A stretch of 64,000 nt of DNA from Atopobiaceae bacterium. Its GTDB lineage: Bacteria > Actinomycetota > Coriobacteriia > Coriobacteriales > Atopobiaceae. This document shows, piece by piece, positions 61,155-64,000 of the stretch. The position numbers were made by a program, and so were the translations under genes. The stretch is from the NCBI GenBank assembly GCA_017533825.1, contig JAFWIE010000078.1:62001-126000 (forward strand). Direction: 5' to 3'. Position 1 is the first letter of the stretch; each line of letters opens with the position of its first letter. The notes beneath the pieces were generated by a model, which worked only from the letters and a program-made list of their open reading frames with translations, ran no database searches and was not told where the DNA came from.

Positions 61155-61448
61155 CTAGTAGACCCACCTCGTCTTGCCGCAATAGGTGCACTTCTCTTCC
61201 TTGTCCGGCCAGATGTTCCTCAATATCGTGCCCGGACGCGTCTTCCCCGTGGGCTTAAAATTGTGTGCCCCCGAAGGACTCTCCCGGCACATCCTCGTAT
61301 CAACACGCCTTGAGCCTCCTGCAAGGGCATCCATCTGCTCGTCAGTGAGGTCGATGCCGTTGTCGGCGATGAACGCCATGCGCTCCTCAGGGGTCTCGCA
61401 CTTCTTCGCCTGCTCTACCTACTCGGGGCTCAGGTCCTCAATTCTCAT
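61155..61448 (-). pseudogene. Nif11-type leader peptide gene with an in-frame amber codon
   Basis: From ATG 61448 (behind AAAGGACG) the frame reads MRIEDLSPE, TAG at 61421-61419, then VEQAKKCETPEERMAFIADN and GIDLTDEQMDALAGGS. This is a Nif11-type leader with a double-Gly end; the family normally has Gln where the amber lies (SPEQ), so one C-to-T change explains it. After Gly-Gly comes a 50-residue core-like part with CxxC (KCTYCGKTRWVY) and one more Cys. A later ATG at 61379 could give a 74-residue shortened product. A truncated SPASM gene lies upstream on the same strand. Confidence 0.6.
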
Positions 61449-61721
61449 CTCTCGTCCTTTCTCTCACGTGCCTTGCGCCTTCGCGCCTTAAAGACATCCT
61501 ACGTGCCAACACGGCCGCACCCGCCCGGCCTCGGCGGACGGACACCCTCATGCGGTACGTAAAGCAACGTTTTTGTTCCAACACTTTTAAATCATTTTGT
61601 ACCAAGTAGCATTTCACCAAAGTTGCATTCATGCCCTATGATGACGATGCGGCGATGAGGATGACGGCAGATCCGACCTCGGTGGGAACTTGTCGGTCTC
61701 GTCGGCGAGCTCCATGCGACA

Positions 61722-62480
61722 TCAAAGCGATCGCGCGAGACGCGCCACAAGGCGAGCCTTGCGCGAGGCACAATCGAAGGCGCCGCTGTCCACCTTCTCG
61801 CGGTCCGCGACCCACGCACGGCACATGCCGCCGCACAGGTAGCGCACCTCGCACGTATGGCACCTCTCGTTCGCGTCAACGTCGTGGGCGCAATAGGCAT
61901 ACAGCTCGCCCCTAGCCAGAAGCTCGTCGATTCCCTCCTCAGAGAGATCCCCAAGCAGCGCGGATGGCGCGCACCACGCATAGCAGGGATACGCCTTGCC
62001 GTCAGGCTCCACGTAGAGATTCTGTCCCAATCCGCACGTGTGGCGCACGCCTGGGACGTCCGCGTCGTCCGAGCCGCACGAGCAGGGCTGCCACACGGCA
62101 ATCGTGCCGGCCGCCCGACCCAGCGGCAGCATCGGTCGGACACGCACCTTGGGCACGCCTAGGCGGGCCGCCAGCTCTTGGACGGCTCTCGCGGGAGCGC
62201 CGTCCGCCTCGCCTTGCGAGAACGTCGCAGCGAACGAGAGCTTGTGCGCGTAGCCCATCCGCGCCAACACTTCGAGATTTGCCACCGTCAGATCGTAGCG
62301 GCCCGATCCGCGCCGTACATCGTGCGTCTGCCGGTCGCCGTCCACGCTCACGACCACCTCGTCGAATGTCTTTGCCACGGCCTCGAGCCGCTCGCGTTCG
62401 ACGGAAAATCCCAGCGAGGTGCGCAAGACGAGCGAGCAGCGAGGCGAGGCACTCAAGCTCTCGCATGTTCTCAGACTTTT
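61722..62480 (-). pseudogene. 5'-truncated radical SAM/SPASM gene
   Basis: About 245 readable residues. The visible part begins in the middle of a radical SAM barrel (VVVSVDGDRQTHDVRRGSGR) and runs through a full SPASM-type C-terminus (CGLGQNLYVEPDGKAYPCY, then CHTCEVRYLCGGMCRAW and a final Cys). The N-terminal part with CxxxCxxC is absent: the frame is closed by TGA at 62483-62481 and has no ATG start. It is therefore a remnant, or the distal part of a gene broken by deletion. Its likely partner was the Nif11-type peptide gene downstream. Confidence 0.7.
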
Positions 62481-62483
62481 TCA

Positions 62484-62759
62484 TGCTTGTATTGTACACA
62501 TACATGTGTGCGTTCTAAGCATCTTCATGCGAGCCAACACTTGTTGCGATCATCTTGAGACATCACTCTAAACAGGCCTCGATAAACCTTTGACGTCTCG
62601 ACGCAACCCTTCCTCAGGCACGAGTCGCCGCTGCCGATGGGATATCGCGGGGATCCATCTCACGCATGGAGAGTTGCTTCGAAGCCGCTATCGAGCGTCT
62701 GGCCGCATGTCGCTAGCGGCTGGGTTTCCGTGACGGTCTGAAAGCCGGCCCGGTGAGTA
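62484..62759. other. Intergenic region without a gene
   Basis: No supported coding sequence. A short palindromic stretch (ACACATACATGTGTG near 62500) lies just upstream of the truncated maturase and may mark its deletion junction or an old operator. Confidence 0.35.
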
Positions 62760-62785
62760 ACTTTGGTACCAGGTAACTTTTGTTC
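62760..62785. repeat. GGTACC-core short repeat, copy 1
   Basis: ACTTTGGTACCAGGTAACTT followed by TTGTTC. Nearly identical to 63343-63368 and related to 63423-63445; the palindromic core also forms the ald terminator. Confidence 0.7.
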
Positions 62786-62880
62786 CGGACCGTACCGCCC
62801 GGGAGCGCTCCCCGCACCGAGCCCAACCGAACGGGCAGTTCGTCCCATCGTGTGACTAGCCATGTGATAAGATGCGAGCA

Positions 62881-63057
62881 AGGCCGGACCCAATAATTGG
62901 CCGGCCCAGAGTGCGGGTGTAATTATCCCGCCGGTCCCAGTCGCGGGGAAGCAAGGGCACAGAGCTCCCGACCTCGCGGGTCTCCGCGCCGATTAGCGGA
63001 GAACGTCAAGTGCGGGGGTCCACCATCTAAGCAAGAAACCAGATGGAGGAGAGCCCC
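62881..63057 (+). promoter_or_regulatory. Structured leader RNA candidate
   Basis: Serial hairpins precede a small gene: GCGGG/CCCGC (62913-62931), CGCGGGG/CCTCGCG (62942-62978) with an inner GGG/CCC stem, TCTCCGC/GCGGAGA (62981-63002), and ATCT/AGAT (63025-63044) just before the ribosome site. No riboswitch class known to me matches. It could be a cis-regulatory leader or a separate small RNA. Confidence 0.4.
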
Positions 63058-63336
63058 ATGTTCACGCAAGCTGAGAAGAGCCCTATCTACACCAAGTACT
63101 TCACCCTCTTGAGCGACGGTGTGAGCCACGCCGAGATACGCTCCATAGACACCCGCGACACCTGGATCGTCCGCCCGGAGAACGGCCTCATAGCCACGTA
63201 CCACAAGCCCAGAAAGGCGAGGAGATACCACCACCAGTGCAACTCCGCCACCGTCGCCTCCGCCGTCAAGAAGATCCGCAAGCATGACGCCTGGAAGATG
63301 CGCACCCGGTACGGTGTCTGGGTCTCTCGCTCGTAG
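63058..63336 (+). CDS. Small basic hypothetical protein (92 aa)
   Basis: 92 residues starting MFTQAEKSPIYTKYFTLLSD with a strong ribosome site (GGAGGAGAG) seven bases upstream. It is rich in His, Arg and Lys in the second half (YHKPRKARRYHHQC, KKIRKHDAWKMRTRYG), with one Cys and no membrane helix. Nucleic-acid binding is possible from charge only. A structured leader precedes it and GGTACC repeats flank it. I do not recognise the family. Confidence 0.6.
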   Translation: MFTQAEKSPIYTKYFTLLSDGVSHAEIRSIDTRDTWIVRPENGLIATYHKPRKARRYHHQCNSATVASAVKKIRKHDAWKMRTRYGVWVSRS

Positions 63337-63342
63337 CTTGTC

Positions 63343-63368
63343 ACTTTGGTACCAGGTACCTTTTGTTC
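63343..63368. repeat. GGTACC-core short repeat, copy 2
   Basis: ACTTTGGTACCAGGTACCTT followed by TTGTTC, differing from copy 1 at one base within 26. It lies directly after the small gene and could also act as a weak terminator hairpin. Confidence 0.7.
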
Positions 63369-63422
63369 ACGACCTCGCCGTAATCCGCGACCACATCGCG
63401 TATAGGCTCGGCTCCCCTTCAG

Positions 63423-63445
63423 CCTTGGTACCAGGTAACCTTTGG
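63423..63445. repeat. GGTACC-core short repeat, copy 3
   Basis: CCTTGGTACCAGGTAACCTT, a shorter and more diverged copy of the element at 62760 and 63343. Confidence 0.6.
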
Positions 63446-63484
63446 CACACTTGTCGCTCGGGAGTGCAACGGGGGACCCGAAAT

Positions 63485-63636
63485 GTGGCAGCTTTTGCGA
63501 GGTTGGTGCAGTTTCTCCGGCACGCCTGGAACGGGGCCTCGAAAGCGCGCCTCTGACCTGCGCAGACTCGGGTGCCCTCTCGCCCGGTCGGGCGAACGTC
63601 ACCCAAGAACTGCGCCAACCCGCGAATTCCTGCCAC
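63485..63636. repeat. Long imperfect inverted repeat
   Basis: Arms 63485-63516 and 63605-63636 match at about 22 of 32 positions, including GTGGCAG, GGTTGG and GCAGTT blocks, separated by 88 bp. It could fold into a large hairpin. Confidence 0.45.
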
Positions 63637-63909
63637 CTTTCGCGCCCCGGATTTGCACTCCGGCTTCGGAGTCCTTGATGGACTTGGGTACAATCCGACG
63701 TCCGGGAGGGGCATCGGCCCAGAAAGGCAGCGTGCCGAGCAACGCGGGCTGCCGTCAGCAGCGAACGCGGCCGCAGCCCATCGCCCCGCAGGCGAGCTTC
63801 AACGCAACGAACGCCCGCACTCGCGGCTCGTCCCAACGTCCCTGGGCAGTGGGCAGCGTTTTAGGGACTGCGACGTCGCGGTGCATGCCGAGTCTAATAG
63901 AAAGATAAC

Positions 63910-63938
63910 TTGCATGCTCAGCCCATAACAGCTAGTAT
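63910..63938 (+). promoter_or_regulatory. Promoter of the gene leaving the window
   Basis: TTGCAT (63910-63915) and TAGTAT (63933-63938) with a 17-bp spacer, 25 bp before the ATG at 63964. Confidence 0.6.
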
Positions 63939-63963
63939 TCTTTCTGTTAAAGAAAGGACTGCG

Positions 63964-64000
63964 ATGTCTACGCGCACACCCATACCTGTTCAGCGCGCCC
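63964..64000 (+). CDS. Start of a gene cut by the window end
   Basis: ATG at 63964 follows AAAGGACTGCG at a suitable distance and opens MSTRTPIPVQRA before the window ends. Too short to identify. Confidence 0.55.
   Translation, partial: MSTRTPIPVQRA

Larger units (their letters stand above)
63369..63963. other. Long intergenic region without a supported gene
   Basis: Several frames are open because the sequence is G+C-rich, but none has a ribosome site with a recognisable product. It holds the GGTACC repeat at 63423-63445, the inverted repeat at 63485-63636, and a promoter at its right end. Confidence 0.45.

Noticed and set aside
62881..63020. Possible tRNA or known riboswitch
   Set aside because: No cloverleaf with CCA-ready acceptor and T-loop GTTCRA, and no core motif of TPP, cobalamin, SAM, glycine, c-di-GMP or T-box RNAs could be found.
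63087..63836. 249-codon minus-strand frame near the right end
   Set aside because: It overlaps the well-supported small gene at 63058 and two repeats, with no ribosome site or recognisable product.

Overview
The window is a G+C-rich, gene-dense bacterial chromosome segment. Strong AGGAGG-type ribosome sites, many GTG/TTG starts, Gram-positive functions (two lipoteichoic-acid-synthase-like proteins, lipoproteins, a sortase-like protein, polysaccharide deacetylase, GtrA, heterodimeric ABC exporter) and the family content (C_GCAxxG_C_C protein, DUF1015 protein, phasin/UbiB pair, radical SAM/SPASM genes) suggest an anaerobic Coriobacteriia actinobacterium of the Olsenella/Collinsella kind. That placement is inference. 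I found no tRNA, rRNA, CRISPR array or complete insertion sequence.

Layout. 1-8.9 kb: 3' part of metG, a DegV/MarR pair behind two palindromic operators, a small protein, a thermolysin-family lipoprotein, a 178-bp palindromic repeat (copy A), an alpha/beta hydrolase and an Rpn-type nuclease. 9.2-18.7 kb: the most interesting region. A six-gene minus-strand operon encodes a PqqD-like protein with a twin-arginine-like signal, a radical SAM/SPASM maturase, a 143-residue peptide with 17 Cys mostly as CxC pairs, a TPR lipoprotein, a B12-binding-type radical SAM enzyme and a U32 protein. A hybrid histidine kinase lies just upstream. This looks like a RiPP (ribosomally made, modified peptide) system. 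18.8-23.3 kb: a MarR-controlled heterodimeric ABC exporter. 23.3-30.1 kb: cyclophilin lipoprotein, GH36 alpha-galactosidase with its sugar symporter, a GT-B-like protein, a DUF1015 protein. 30.4-39.9 kb: phasin, UbiB kinase, GtrA, polysaccharide deacetylase, large TPR protein, M20 peptidase, HAD phosphatase, cold-shock protein.

40.2-49.9 kb: tandem phosphoglycerate-dehydrogenase paralogues with signs of gene conversion, two LTA-synthase-like enzymes around a CPBP protease and a small protein, and alanine dehydrogenase. 49.9-60 kb: CCA-adding enzyme and YigZ, C_GCAxxG_C_C protein, MgtC, Zn-macrodomain protein, GGDEF protein, a fused glutamate-cysteine ligase/serine acetyltransferase, and a GH13 amylase coupled to a sortase-like protein. 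60-64 kb: accessory and decaying DNA, with tandem repeats, copy B of the 178-bp element, a frameshifted gene remnant, an amber-interrupted Nif11-type leader peptide gene beside a truncated radical SAM/SPASM gene, a structured leader RNA before a small unknown protein, and the first codons of a gene leaving the window.

Two themes run through the window. One is peptide modification by radical SAM enzymes, with one intact locus and one decaying locus. The other is small-scale repeat turnover: short tandem duplications sit at or just after the 3' ends of several unrelated genes.
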